From Pseudomonas gingeri (lineage in GTDB: Bacteria; Pseudomonadota; Gammaproteobacteria; Pseudomonadales; Pseudomonadaceae), in contig NZ_JACAPR010000008.1 in the NCBI RefSeq assembly GCF_013385635.1, forward strand, positions 1 to 64,000: DNA of 64,000 bases, read 5' to 3'. The position numbers were made by a program, and so were the translations under genes. Positions 10,431 through 19,018 of the stretch are shown here, piece by piece. Each line of letters opens with the position of its first letter. Within the stretch, counting starts at the first letter, position 1. The notes below the pieces were generated by a model, which saw only the letters and a list, made by a program, of their open reading frames with translations, had not been told where the DNA came from and did no database searches.

Positions 10431-11213
10431 ATGCCGCGTTTTGCCGCCAACCTGTCCATGCTGTTCACCGAACAGGACTTCCTCGCCCGCTTCAAGGCCG
10501 CCGCCGATGCCGGTTTCAGTGGTGTGGAATACCTGTTCCCCTACGACTTCAGCTCCGCCGAGATCAAGGCGCAACTCGATGCCCACGGCCTGACACAGGT
10601 GCTGTTCAACCTGCCGGCCGGTGATTGGGCCAAGGGCGAGCGCGGGATTGCCTGCCACCCGGACCGCGTCGACGAATTCCGTGGCGGGGTCGACCTGGCC
10701 ATCGCCTATGCCCAGGTGCTGGGCAATACCCAGATCAATTGCCTGGCCGGGATTCGCCCACAAGGCTTCGACGAGGCCTTCCTGGAAAAGACTCTGGTCA
10801 CCAATCTCAAGTACGCCGCCGACAAGCTCCAGGCCGTGGGCATCAAGCTGGTGATGGAAGCGATCAATACCCGCGACATCCCCGGTTTCTACCTGAACAC
10901 CACGGCCCAGGCCCTGTCGATTCGCGAGCAGGTCGCCAGCGCCAACCTGTTCCTGCAATACGACATCTATCACATGCAGGTGATGGAGGGCGACCTGGCC
11001 CGGACCCTGAGCAATCACCTCGGTGAAATCAACCATGTGCAGCTCGCCGACAACCCCGGCCGCAACGAACCGGGCACCGGCGAGATCAACTACCGCTTCC
11101 TGTTCGAACACCTGGACCGCATCGGTTACCAGGGTTGGGTCGGCTGCGAGTACAAGCCGCTGACCACCACCGAGGCCGGGCTCGGCTGGTTGAAAAGCCA
11201 TAACGCGATCTGA
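10431..11213 (+). CDS. hyi: Hydroxypyruvate isomerase
   Basis: This 260-residue TIM-barrel isomerase interconverts hydroxypyruvate and tartronate semialdehyde. The catalytic glutamates are at E143 (VMEAIN) and E240 (GCEYKP), the same positions as in E. coli Hyi. GGAG lies 6 bp before the ATG. It is the second gene of the glyoxylate operon, separated from gcl by the REP doublet. Confidence 0.95.
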   Translation: MPRFAANLSMLFTEQDFLARFKAAADAGFSGVEYLFPYDFSSAEIKAQLDAHGLTQVLFNLPAGDWAKGERGIACHPDRVDEFRGGVDLAIAYAQVLGNTQINCLAGIRPQGFDEAFLEKTLVTNLKYAADKLQAVGIKLVMEAINTRDIPGFYLNTTAQALSIREQVASANLFLQYDIYHMQVMEGDLARTLSNHLGEINHVQLADNPGRNEPGTGEINYRFLFEHLDRIGYQGWVGCEYKPLTTTEAGLGWLKSHNAI

Positions 11214-11238
11214 ACGCGCTGCCGCTCACACAATGACC

Positions 11239-11284
11239 TCGCCCCTCTCAGGGCCGTAACGGGGGCAAGCCCCCTCGCCACAGG
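11239..11284. repeat. Short GGGGGCAAGCCCCC-type repeat before glxR
   Basis: The gap between hyi and glxR (97 bp) holds GGGGGCAAGCCCCCTCGCCACAG, a dispersed pseudomonad palindromic element. A related copy is near 48700. It can form a hairpin. The glxR Shine-Dalgarno AGAGGA follows it. Confidence 0.6.
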
Positions 11285-11310
11285 GCGAACAATAACTAGA
11301 GGATTTTCTC

Positions 11311-12201
11311 ATGGCTAAAATCGGTTTTATCGGCACCGGCATCATGGGCCACCCCATGGCTTCGAACCTGCAGAAGGCGGGTCACAGCCTGTTCCTGTCC
11401 CAGCATCACGACGCTGCCCCGGGCGACCTGGTCGCCGCCGGCGCCGTGGCCCTGGCGAATCCGAAGGAAGTCGCCCAGGAAGCCGAGTTCATCATCGTCA
11501 TGGTGCCGGATACCCCGCAGGTCGAGGACGTGCTGTTCCGTACCGACGGCGTCGCCGCCGGCGTGGGCCCGGGCAAGATCGTCATCGACATGAGTTCGAT
11601 CTCCCCCACTGCCACCAAGGCCTTCGCGACCAGGATCAACGAAAAAGGCGCGCAGTACCTCGATGCACCGGTGTCCGGCGGTGAAGTCGGGGCCAAGGCC
11701 GCAACCCTGAGCATCATGATCGGCGGCGACAGCCAGGCCTTCGCCCGTGCCCTGCCACTGTTCCAGAGCCTGGGCAAGAACATCACCCTGGTCGGCGGCA
11801 ATGGCGACGGCCAGACCGCCAAGGTGGCGAACCAGATCATCGTCGCCCTGAATATCCAGGCGGTGGCCGAAGCGCTGCTGTTCGCGGCGAAGAACGGCGC
11901 CGACCCGGCCAAGGTGCGTGAAGCACTGATGGGCGGCTTTGCTTCGTCGAAGATCCTCGAAGTCCACGGCGAGCGCATGATCAAGGGCACCTTCGATCCG
12001 GGCTTCCGCATCAGCCTGCACCAGAAGGACCTGAACCTGGCCCTGGCAGGCGCCCGCGAACTGAACATCAACCTGCCGAACACCGCCAATGCCCAGCAGG
12101 TATTCAGTACCTGCGCGGCCATCGGCGGCAGCAACTGGGACCACTCGGCGCTGATCAAGGGGTTGGAACATATGGCCAACTTCTCGATTCGCGACAAATA
12201 A
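11311..12201 (+). CDS. glxR: Tartronate semialdehyde reductase (2-hydroxy-3-oxopropionate reductase)
   Basis: This 296-residue beta-hydroxyacid dehydrogenase reduces tartronate semialdehyde to D-glycerate with NAD(P)H. The N-terminal GFIGTGIMGHPMA (residues 5-17) is the nucleotide-binding fold, DAPVSGGEVGA (118-128) the substrate loop, and K171 in TAKVANQ the catalytic Lys. It is the third gene of the operon after Gcl, whose product it uses. Confidence 0.95.
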   Translation: MAKIGFIGTGIMGHPMASNLQKAGHSLFLSQHHDAAPGDLVAAGAVALANPKEVAQEAEFIIVMVPDTPQVEDVLFRTDGVAAGVGPGKIVIDMSSISPTATKAFATRINEKGAQYLDAPVSGGEVGAKAATLSIMIGGDSQAFARALPLFQSLGKNITLVGGNGDGQTAKVANQIIVALNIQAVAEALLFAAKNGADPAKVREALMGGFASSKILEVHGERMIKGTFDPGFRISLHQKDLNLALAGARELNINLPNTANAQQVFSTCAAIGGSNWDHSALIKGLEHMANFSIRDK

Positions 12202-12240
12202 GCGCGCCCTGGAGATCGTTCCCACGCGCGGCAAAGAAAT

Positions 12241-12345
12241 GCAGCCGGTGACGCTGTGGGAGCGGGCTTGCCCGCGAAGCTTTTGAAGCGGACGCGGAGC
12301 GTCCAGTGAGGCATTCCCACGCGGAGCGTGGGAACGATCAACGCG
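12241..12345. repeat. Composite dispersed repeat, copy 1
   Basis: A REP core (GTGGGAGCGGGCTTGCCCGC) is followed by AAGCTTTTGA, a GGACGCGGAGCGTCC palindrome and GGCATTCCCACGC. The same order with few changes occurs at 28433-28535, so this is one mobile or duplicated unit of about 100 bp. It runs into the tandem array that starts at 12301. Confidence 0.7.
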
Positions 12346-12488
12346 GTGCGTCCAGTGAGGCGTTCCCACGCGGAGCGTGGGAACGATCAACGCGGTGCGT
12401 CTAGTGAGGCGTTCCCACGCAGAGCCGGGGAACGATCAACGCGGTGCGTCCAGTGAGGCGTTCCCACGCAGAGCCGGGGAACAATCTC
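12301..12488. repeat. 49-bp tandem repeat array (about 4 copies)
   Basis: Units begin with GTCYAGTGAGGC at 12301, 12350, 12399 and 12448, an exact 49-bp period, the last unit being truncated. Each unit contains an inverted repeat around GTTCCCACGC; in the first two it is GTGGGAAC and in the later two it degenerates to CGGGGAAC. With the preceding REP unit this fills the 319-bp gap between glxR and ttuD; no gene is visible there. Confidence 0.9.
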
Positions 12489-12520
12489 TGCACCCATAAC
12501 AATAAATCCGGGAGCCCGTC

Positions 12521-13816
12521 ATGTCGGTCGATCCGCAAGCATTCCTGCGTCAGCTATTCGCCACGGCCATCGACGCCGCCCATCCGCAACAGGTGCTCGA
12601 ACCCTGCCTGCCCAAGGACCGCAGCGGTCGCGTCATCGTCATCGGTGCCGGCAAGGCCGCCGCCGCCATGGCCCAGGTGGTGGAGCACTGCTGGGAAGGC
12701 GAAATTTCCGGCCTGGTCGTCACCCGCTATGGCCACGGCACCCCCTGCGAGAAAATCGAAGTCGTCGAAGCCGCCCACCCGGTCCCTGATGCCGCCGGTC
12801 TGGCCGTCGCCAAGCGAGTACTGGCGCTGGTCAGCAACCTGGGCGAAAACGACCGGGTGATCTTCCTGCTTTCCGGCGGCGGTTCGGCCCTGTTGGCACT
12901 GCCGGCTCCCGGCATCACGCTCGCGGACAAGCAATCGCTGAACAAGGCCCTGCTCAAGTCCGGCGCGACCATCGGCGAGATGAACTGCGTGCGCAAGCAC
13001 CTCTCGGCCATCAAGGGTGGCCGCCTGGCCAGGGCCTGCTGGCCGGCCAGTGTCTACACCTACGCGATTTCCGATGTACCGGGCGATGAAGCCGCGGTGA
13101 TCGCCTCCGGCCCCACTGTCGGCGACCCCAGCACTTCGGCCGACGCCCTGGCGATCCTCAAGCGCTATGCCATCGAGGTGCCGGCGGCGGTACGCAACTG
13201 GTTGCAGAGTGCCGAGTCGGAGACCCTCAAGCCCGGCGACCCGTACCTGTCCCGCAGCCATTTCCAGTTGATCGCCCGTCCCCAGCAATCTCTCGAAGCG
13301 GCCGCGGTAAAAGCCCGCCAGGCCGGCTTCAGCCCACTGATCCTCGGCGACCTGGAGGGCGAGTCCCGCGAGGTGGCAAAGGTCCATGCCGGGATCGCCC
13401 GACAGATCGTCCAGCACGGCCAGCCGCTGGCCGCCCCCTGCGTGATTCTCTCGGGCGGTGAGACCACCGTGACCGTGCGCGGCAACGGCCGTGGCGGACG
13501 TAATGCGGAGTTCCTGCTGAGCCTGACCGACAGCCTCAAGGGCCTGCCCGGGGTCTACGCCCTGGCCGGTGACACCGACGGCATCGACGGTTCCGAAGAC
13601 AACGCCGGCGCCCTGATGACACCCCAGAGCTACCGCCGCGCCCAGGCCCTGGGCCTGAATGCCGGCGATGAGCTCGACAACAACAATGGCTATGGCTACT
13701 TCGCCGCCCTGGACGCGCTGATCGTCACCGAACCGACCCGGACCAACGTCAACGACTTCCGCGCCATCCTGATTCTCGACAGCGCCGCACCTGAGAGCCC
13801 TGAACATGACGCCTGA
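12521..13816 (+). CDS. ttuD: Glycerate 2-kinase / TtuD-type (MOFRL family)
   Basis: The 431-residue product has the DUF4147 and MOFRL domains of type-2 glycerate kinases: GAGKAAAAMAQVVE near residue 41, SGGGSALLALP near 122, and the C-terminal GGRNAEFLLSL and GDTDGIDGSEDNAGA motifs. These genes are often annotated hydroxypyruvate reductase (TtuD), but the family phosphorylates D-glycerate at C2. That fits its place between glxR (glycerate formation) and pyruvate kinase (which consumes phosphoenolpyruvate). GGAG lies before the ATG. Confidence 0.9.
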   Translation: MSVDPQAFLRQLFATAIDAAHPQQVLEPCLPKDRSGRVIVIGAGKAAAAMAQVVEHCWEGEISGLVVTRYGHGTPCEKIEVVEAAHPVPDAAGLAVAKRVLALVSNLGENDRVIFLLSGGGSALLALPAPGITLADKQSLNKALLKSGATIGEMNCVRKHLSAIKGGRLARACWPASVYTYAISDVPGDEAAVIASGPTVGDPSTSADALAILKRYAIEVPAAVRNWLQSAESETLKPGDPYLSRSHFQLIARPQQSLEAAAVKARQAGFSPLILGDLEGESREVAKVHAGIARQIVQHGQPLAAPCVILSGGETTVTVRGNGRGGRNAEFLLSLTDSLKGLPGVYALAGDTDGIDGSEDNAGALMTPQSYRRAQALGLNAGDELDNNNGYGYFAALDALIVTEPTRTNVNDFRAILILDSAAPESPEHDA

Positions 13817-15221
13817 CAAGAAAGTCAAAATCCTCGCCACCCTCGGTCCCGCCACCCGTGGCATCGACGATATCCGCGAACTGGTGGAGGCCGGGGTGAA
13901 CATCTTTCGCCTCAACTTCAGCCATGGCGAACATGCCGACCATGCACGCCGCTTCGAGTGGATCCGCAGCGTCGAGCGCCAGCTCAACTACCCGCTGGGC
14001 ATCCTGATGGACCTGCAGGGGCCGAAGCTGCGGGTCGGCCGCTTTGCCGAAGGCAAGGTGCAACTGGTACGCGGCCAGGCCCTGCGCCTGGACCTCGACA
14101 GCACGCCCGGCGATCAATGCCGGGTCAACCTGCCGCATCCGCAAATCATCGCCGCGCTGGAGCCGGGCATGGACCTGCTGCTGGACGATGGCAAGTTGCG
14201 CCTGCGGGTCACCGGCAAGCATCGCGATGCCATCGACACCACCGTGCTCAATGGCGGCGAGCTGTCCGACCGCAAGGGCGTCAATGTCCCGCAAGCCCTG
14301 CTGGAGCTGAGCCCGCTGACCACCAAGGATCGTCAGGACCTGAGTTTCGGCCTGGAGCTGGGCGTGGACTGGGTGGCCCTGTCCTTCGTGCAGCGCCCGG
14401 AAGATATCCGTGAGGCTCGCGAACTGATCGGCGACAAGGCCTTCCTGATGGCCAAGATCGAGAAGCCTTCAGCGGTCGAGCGCCTGCGGGAAATCGCCGA
14501 GCTGAGCGACGCGATCATGGTTGCCCGCGGCGACCTCGGCGTCGAGGTGCCGGCCGAAAGCGTGCCGCAGATCCAGAAGGACATCATCGGCACCTGCCGC
14601 CAACTGGGCAAACCGGTGGTGGTGGCGACGCAGATGCTGGAGTCGATGCGCTTCTCCCCGGCCCCGACCCGCGCGGAAGTGACCGATGTCGCCAATGCCG
14701 TGGCCGAAGGTGCCGATGCGGTGATGCTCTCGGCCGAAACCGCTTCCGGCGACTACCCGCTGGAGGCCGTGCAGATGATGAGCAAGATCATCCGCCAGGT
14801 GGAAAGCGGGCCGGATTACCAGACCCAACTGGATGTCAGCCGGCCGCAGGCGGAGGCGACGGTCTCGGATGCCATCAGCTGTGCGATCCGCCGTATCAGC
14901 CGCATCCTGCCGGTGGCCGTGCTGGTCAACTACAGCGAGTCCGGCGCCTCCAGCCTGCGAGCGGCGCGGGAACGGCCGGCGGCACCGATCCTCAACCTCA
15001 CGCCGAATGTGCAGACCGCCCGCCGCCTGAGCCTGACCTGGGGTGTGCATTCGGTGGTCAACGACCGCTTGCGACAAGTGGATGAAGTCTGTTCGACGGC
15101 CCTGGAGATTGCCCAGGCCCAGGGCATGGCGGAGCGTGGCGACACCTTGCTGATCACCGCGGGCGTGCCCTTCGGACAGCCCGGCTCGACCAACTCGCTG
15201 CAGATCGAAACCTTGATCTGA
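13806..15221 (+). CDS. pykF: Pyruvate kinase
   Basis: This 471-residue pyruvate kinase transfers phosphate from phosphoenolpyruvate to ADP. Seen are KILATLGPATRG at the N-terminus, NFSHGEHADH, MDLQGPKLRVG, the active-site MAKIEKPSAVE and the MVARGDLGVEVP motif. The start codon lies inside the end of ttuD (11-bp overlap), so the two are translationally coupled, making this the terminal step of the glyoxylate-to-pyruvate route. Confidence 0.96.
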   Translation: MTPDKKVKILATLGPATRGIDDIRELVEAGVNIFRLNFSHGEHADHARRFEWIRSVERQLNYPLGILMDLQGPKLRVGRFAEGKVQLVRGQALRLDLDSTPGDQCRVNLPHPQIIAALEPGMDLLLDDGKLRLRVTGKHRDAIDTTVLNGGELSDRKGVNVPQALLELSPLTTKDRQDLSFGLELGVDWVALSFVQRPEDIREARELIGDKAFLMAKIEKPSAVERLREIAELSDAIMVARGDLGVEVPAESVPQIQKDIIGTCRQLGKPVVVATQMLESMRFSPAPTRAEVTDVANAVAEGADAVMLSAETASGDYPLEAVQMMSKIIRQVESGPDYQTQLDVSRPQAEATVSDAISCAIRRISRILPVAVLVNYSESGASSLRAARERPAAPILNLTPNVQTARRLSLTWGVHSVVNDRLRQVDEVCSTALEIAQAQGMAERGDTLLITAGVPFGQPGSTNSLQIETLI

Positions 15222-15239
15222 GGTGCCTGCACCGGCCTT

Positions 15240-15298
15240 TTCGTGGGCAAGCCCACTCCTGCAAGGGCTGAACTGTGGGAGTGGGCTTGCCCACGAAG
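15240..15298. repeat. REP doublet after pykF
   Basis: TTCGTGGGCAAGCCCACTCC at 15240 faces its inverted partner ending at 15298. It fills most of the 117-bp gap before the urea transporter gene and could act as a transcript-end hairpin for the glyoxylate operon. Confidence 0.8.
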
Positions 15299-15338
15299 AG
15301 AATCTCCCTGCCACAAAAAGATTCCCTGACCCGCCACC

Positions 15339-16211
15339 ATGCAATCGAACCCCTTCAACCCGCACTGTCCCGACTGGGCCACCGCCCTGCTCAACGGCTT
15401 CAGCCAGATCGTCCTCCAGCGTCACCCGCTCTGTGGCCTGTGCTGCCTGCTGGCGATCCTGGTCGGCGCCCCGAGCCTGCTGGGCGGTGCGTTGCTGGGC
15501 GGGCTCGCCGGCCTGCTCACGGCCCAGCGCCGTGGTTATCCGAAGGCCGAGCGCCAGGCCGGCCTCTACAGCTACAACGGCGTACTGCTCGGTTTGCTGA
15601 TCAGCCTGCAATGGCCCTGGTCGGCATTGCTGCCACTGCTGATCGTCGCCGCCAGCGGCCTGAGTGCGATCCTGGTCCGGCATTGGCTGGCCTGCGTCGG
15701 CGAGCGCCTACCCGCCTACACCGCACCTTTCGTTCTGCTTGGCTGGGCGCTGCTGGCCTTCGCCACGCCCCTGCCGACGATCGGCGTACCCGCATTCGAA
15801 CCGCAACTGTCCGACCTGCCACGCGCGACACTCAACGGCTTCGGCCAGATCATGTTCCTCGCCGAGCCACTGGCCGGCGCGCTGATCATGACCGGCCTGT
15901 TGCTGGCCAATCGGCAGGCTGCCCTCTGGGCCCTGCTCGGCAGTTGCACGGGACTGGCATTCAGCCTTTGTACCGAACCTTCTCCGGCGCTATCGGGACT
16001 GGGCGGCTACAACGCCGCCCTCGCCGCCCTGGCCTTGAGTGCGCAACCCCGGCAACCCTGGCTGACGCTGGCCGGCGTCGCCCTGGCGATCCTCCTGGCC
16101 GCGGGCTTCGGCCCCCTGGGCCTGGCACCGCTGACCGCCCCCTTTGTCCTGGCCTGCTGGCTGGCCCGGGCCGGCGCACGGGTGCTGCTCCCGGCCCGGC
16201 TTGCGCATTGA
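15339..16211 (+). CDS. Urea transporter (UT family)
   Basis: This 290-residue polytopic membrane protein has the two-fold repeated architecture of bacterial urea channels. The signatures LYSYNGVLLGLLISL and its counterpart GLGGYNAALAALAL are present, each with the conserved NG/YN at the selectivity filter, together with LNGFSQIVLQ and LNGFGQIMFLAEP. It conducts urea down its gradient for nitrogen use. No urease genes are nearby. Confidence 0.88.
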   Translation: MQSNPFNPHCPDWATALLNGFSQIVLQRHPLCGLCCLLAILVGAPSLLGGALLGGLAGLLTAQRRGYPKAERQAGLYSYNGVLLGLLISLQWPWSALLPLLIVAASGLSAILVRHWLACVGERLPAYTAPFVLLGWALLAFATPLPTIGVPAFEPQLSDLPRATLNGFGQIMFLAEPLAGALIMTGLLLANRQAALWALLGSCTGLAFSLCTEPSPALSGLGGYNAALAALALSAQPRQPWLTLAGVALAILLAAGFGPLGLAPLTAPFVLACWLARAGARVLLPARLAH

Positions 16212-16258
16212 CCGCGATTCCCCCACGCTTCCCACATTTACCGTTCGGGCAGCACCTC

Positions 16259-17083
16259 ATGAACAGCAGCAACGACTGGCGCCAACGGCTCTATGTCATG
16301 GTTTTCCAAACCGATACCGTCGCCGGCAGGCGCTTCGACAAAATCCTCCTGCTGATCATCCTCGCCAGCCTGGTGGTGGTGATCCTCGACAGCATCGAAA
16401 GCGTCCACCAGAACTTCGCCGATGCCCTGGCCTATATCGAATGGGGCTTCACCCTGATCTTCGCGATCGAATACCTGGCGCGCCTCTATTGCTCGCCACG
16501 CCCCTTGCGCTACGCCTTCAGTTTCTACGGGCTGGTGGACCTGCTGGCGATCGTCCCGGGCATCCTGGCGATCTACTACAGCGACGCCCAGTACCTGCTG
16601 ATCATCCGGATCATCCGGATGCTGCGGATCTTCCGGGTACTCAAGCTCAGCCCCTACCTGAAGCAGGCCCATTACCTGCTCGATGCCCTGCGTGGCAGCA
16701 AGCAGAAGATCCTGGTATTCCTGCTCGGCGTCTGCACCCTGGTGACCGTGTTCGGCACCCTGATGTACGTGATCGAAGGCCCGGAACATGGCTTCACCAG
16801 CATTCCGAAAAGCATCTATTGGGCTATCGTCACCCTGACCACGGTCGGCTACGGCGACATCGTGCCCAAGACAGCCCTGGGCCAGGTGATCTCGGCCCTG
16901 GTGATGATCACCGGTTACTCGATCATCGCCGTGCCCACCGGGATTTTCACCGCCGAGCTGGCCAGCACCCTGCGCGGCGAACAGCTCAAGCACGATTGCC
17001 CGGTGTGCCGGAAGAACAGCCACGAACCCGAAGCCTCTTTCTGCTCCCGGTGTGGCAATGCCCTTTTCCGAAAAATGGAATAA
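16259..17083 (+). CDS. Voltage-gated-type K+ channel with C-terminal zinc ribbon
   Basis: This 274-residue six-helix ion channel has an S4-like segment with regularly spaced arginines at R117, R120, R123 and R126 (RIIRMLRIFRVLKL) and the K+ selectivity filter TVGYGD at residues 195-200. After the pore a short tail carries CPVC (C247, C250) and CSRC (C262, C265), a rubredoxin-like zinc ribbon not found in the best-known Kv channels. The ATG at 16259 lies 47 bp after the urea transporter stop; the frame is open far upstream but overlaps that gene. Confidence 0.9.
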   Translation: MNSSNDWRQRLYVMVFQTDTVAGRRFDKILLLIILASLVVVILDSIESVHQNFADALAYIEWGFTLIFAIEYLARLYCSPRPLRYAFSFYGLVDLLAIVPGILAIYYSDAQYLLIIRIIRMLRIFRVLKLSPYLKQAHYLLDALRGSKQKILVFLLGVCTLVTVFGTLMYVIEGPEHGFTSIPKSIYWAIVTLTTVGYGDIVPKTALGQVISALVMITGYSIIAVPTGIFTAELASTLRGEQLKHDCPVCRKNSHEPEASFCSRCGNALFRKME

Positions 17084-17139
17084 GTACAGTACTTTTTAAT
17101 CTTTAAATGACTATGCCAGCGCCGTTATAGTCGCTGGCA
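17082..17139. promoter_or_regulatory. Palindromes upstream of the sulfate-binding protein gene
   Basis: Two symmetric elements lie in this short AT-rich gap: AAGTAC-A-GTACTT (17082-17094) and TGCCAGCG (17114-17121) pairing with CGCTGGCA (17132-17139) across a 10-nt loop. Neither has a clear T tract for an intrinsic + strand terminator, except a weak TTTTT after the first. They could be regulatory sites for sulfur-responsive expression or a channel-gene terminator. Confidence 0.35.
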
Positions 17140-17174
17140 AAATGCCCTCTCTCTACTCGAACAAGGAATGCGCA

Positions 17175-18173
17175 GTGAAAAAACTCTTTGGCGCCTCACT
17201 CCTGGCCGCCGGCCTGGCCTTCGGCAGCGTGGCCCAGGCCGCCCCGACCCTGCTGAACGTGTCCTATGACGTCATGCGCGACTTCTACAAGGACTACAAC
17301 ACCGCCTTCCAGAAACACTGGCAGGCCGAGCACAACGAGAACATCACCCTGCAGATGTCCTTCGGCGGTTCCAGCAAACAGGCGCGTTCGGTTATCGACG
17401 GCCTGCCGGCGGACGTGATCACCATGAACATGGCCACCGACATCAACGCCCTGGTGGACAACGGCAAGCTGGTACCGGACAACTGGGTCACCCGCCTGCC
17501 GAACAACAGCGCGCCGTTCACTTCGGCCACTGTGTTTATCGTGCGCAAGGGCAACCCGAAGGCGCTGAAGGACTGGCCGGACCTGCTCAAGGACGGCGTG
17601 CAGGTCATCGTGCCGAACCCGAAGACCTCGGGTAATGGCCGCTACACCTACCTGTCGGCCTGGGGTTATGTGCTGAAGAACGGCGGTGATGAAAACAAGG
17701 CCAAGGACTTTGTCGCCAAGCTGTTCAAGCAGGCGCCAGTGCTCGATACCGGTGGCCGCGCCGCCACCACCACCTTCATGACCAACCAGATCGGCGATGT
17801 GCTGGTGACCTTCGAGAACGAAGCGGAAATGATTGCCCGCGAGTTCGGTCGTGACCAGTTCGAAGTGATCTACCCGAGCGTCTCCGCCGAAGCCGAGCCA
17901 CCGGTGAGCGTGGTCGACAAGGTGGTCGACAAGAAAGGCACCCGCGCAGCGGCCGAGGAGTACTTGAAGTACCTGTGGTCGCCGGAAGGCCAGGAAATCG
18001 CCGCCAACAACTACCTGCGTCCGCGCGATCCGGCGGTGCTGGCCAAGTTCACCGACCGTTTCCCGAAAGTCGACTTCCTCTCGGTGGAAAAGACCTTTGG
18101 CGACTGGCGCACCGTGCAGAAGACCCACTTCAATGACGGTGGCGTGTTCGACCAGATCTACAACGGCAAATAA
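17175..18173 (+). CDS. sbp: Periplasmic sulfate-binding protein
   Basis: This 332-residue ABC solute-binding protein opens with a signal peptide of about 22 residues ending in VAQA. Family motifs include LNVSYDVMRDFYKDYN, QMSFGGSSKQARSVIDGL and PKTSGNGRYTYLSAWGY, the sulfate-binding region. The GTG at 17175 follows AAGGAA at 8-nt spacing and gives a normal signal peptide, unlike an ATG 33 bp upstream. No sulfate permease genes follow in the window, so the permease is supplied from elsewhere. Confidence 0.93.
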   Translation: MKKLFGASLLAAGLAFGSVAQAAPTLLNVSYDVMRDFYKDYNTAFQKHWQAEHNENITLQMSFGGSSKQARSVIDGLPADVITMNMATDINALVDNGKLVPDNWVTRLPNNSAPFTSATVFIVRKGNPKALKDWPDLLKDGVQVIVPNPKTSGNGRYTYLSAWGYVLKNGGDENKAKDFVAKLFKQAPVLDTGGRAATTTFMTNQIGDVLVTFENEAEMIAREFGRDQFEVIYPSVSAEAEPPVSVVDKVVDKKGTRAAAEEYLKYLWSPEGQEIAANNYLRPRDPAVLAKFTDRFPKVDFLSVEKTFGDWRTVQKTHFNDGGVFDQIYNGK

Positions 18174-18193
18174 CGTTCAAACCGGGCAGCAAG

Positions 18194-18238
18194 GCCCACT
18201 CCCACGGTATCCCTGTGGGAGCGGGCTTGCCCGCGAAG
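18194..18238. repeat. REP doublet after sbp
   Basis: GCCCACTCCCAC and GTGGGAGCGGGCTTGCCCGC face each other across a short spacer between two convergent genes (sbp ends 18173, next gene ends 18257). This is the usual place for REP elements, and the hairpin may protect or end both transcripts. Confidence 0.8.
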
Positions 18239-18256
18239 GCAATCGAACAGGCCCCC

Positions 18257-18895
18257 CTACATCGGTGGCTTGACCCCGTTCTCCCCCGCCGAAATCCCTG
18301 CCGCCGTCAGCTTGCCGTCCGCCCCTTGCTGGGCAAACAACACCACCTTCACACCGGGCTTGAGCAGGCTGCGATCCCCCGGCACCAGGTTGACCACCGG
18401 CACATCGTCCGGCACCACCACCTTCTTCTCGCCGCCCTTGTAGCTGAGGGTCAGGGTCCGCCCATTGGCGACCTTCAACTCACCCACGCGACCATTGGTC
18501 ATAGTGCTGCCCTGTGCCAGGTCGAATGGCCGGTGACCGTCACCCGTACCGGCCAGCTCCGGCGGGAAGACATGCACTTCCATCGCCGTCAGCGTGCCAT
18601 CCGGACCGGGCATCGCCGCCGTGCCGATGTAACTGCCGGGCTTGATATCCGCCAGCTTCGCCAGCGTCACGCCGCGCACCTGGGTATCCTTGGTCAGGCC
18701 GACCGTGACATCCTCGTTGGCGAGGGTATGCACCTTGAGCGCATCCGCCTCGACCGCGGTGATCTCGCCGCGCACCGCAACCCGCTGGGCCGGGGCATCG
18801 GCGGCCTGCGCCACGCCGACAGACATCAATACCGCCAGGCTCATCGCCGAGGCCAACGCGCTGCGGCGGGCCGACTTGCCGAAAATCGATTTCAT
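18257..18895 (-). CDS. Exported DUF5666-like protein of unknown function
   Basis: The 212-residue product has a cleavable signal peptide of about 32 residues ending SVGVAQA. The mature part is beta-rich with repeated RGEITAVEADALKVHT, GSYIGTAAMPGPDGT and GRTLTLSYKGGEKKVVVP segments, the pattern of DUF5666-type OB-like periplasmic domains. AAGGAA stands before the ATG. It converges with sbp. No partner or reaction can be assigned. Confidence 0.75.
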   Translation of the reverse strand: MKSIFGKSARRSALASAMSLAVLMSVGVAQAADAPAQRVAVRGEITAVEADALKVHTLANEDVTVGLTKDTQVRGVTLAKLADIKPGSYIGTAAMPGPDGTLTAMEVHVFPPELAGTGDGHRPFDLAQGSTMTNGRVGELKVANGRTLTLSYKGGEKKVVVPDDVPVVNLVPGDRSLLKPGVKVVLFAQQGADGKLTAAGISAGENGVKPPM

Positions 18896-19018
18896 GGGAA
18901 TTCAGGTTCCTTGGGTAGGGGCAGCAACGATTCCAGACTCAACAAGACCGTTATAGCGCTGATCAGCGGGTTCGAGGATGAAATTTCAAGAAGCCGTATT
19001 GCTCAGGACTTACGAGAG

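Noticed and set aside
12301..12488. CRISPR-like look of the regular 49-bp repeats
   Set aside because: Whole 49-bp units are repeated with no unique spacers, and no cas genes are present; it is a tandem array of a palindromic element.
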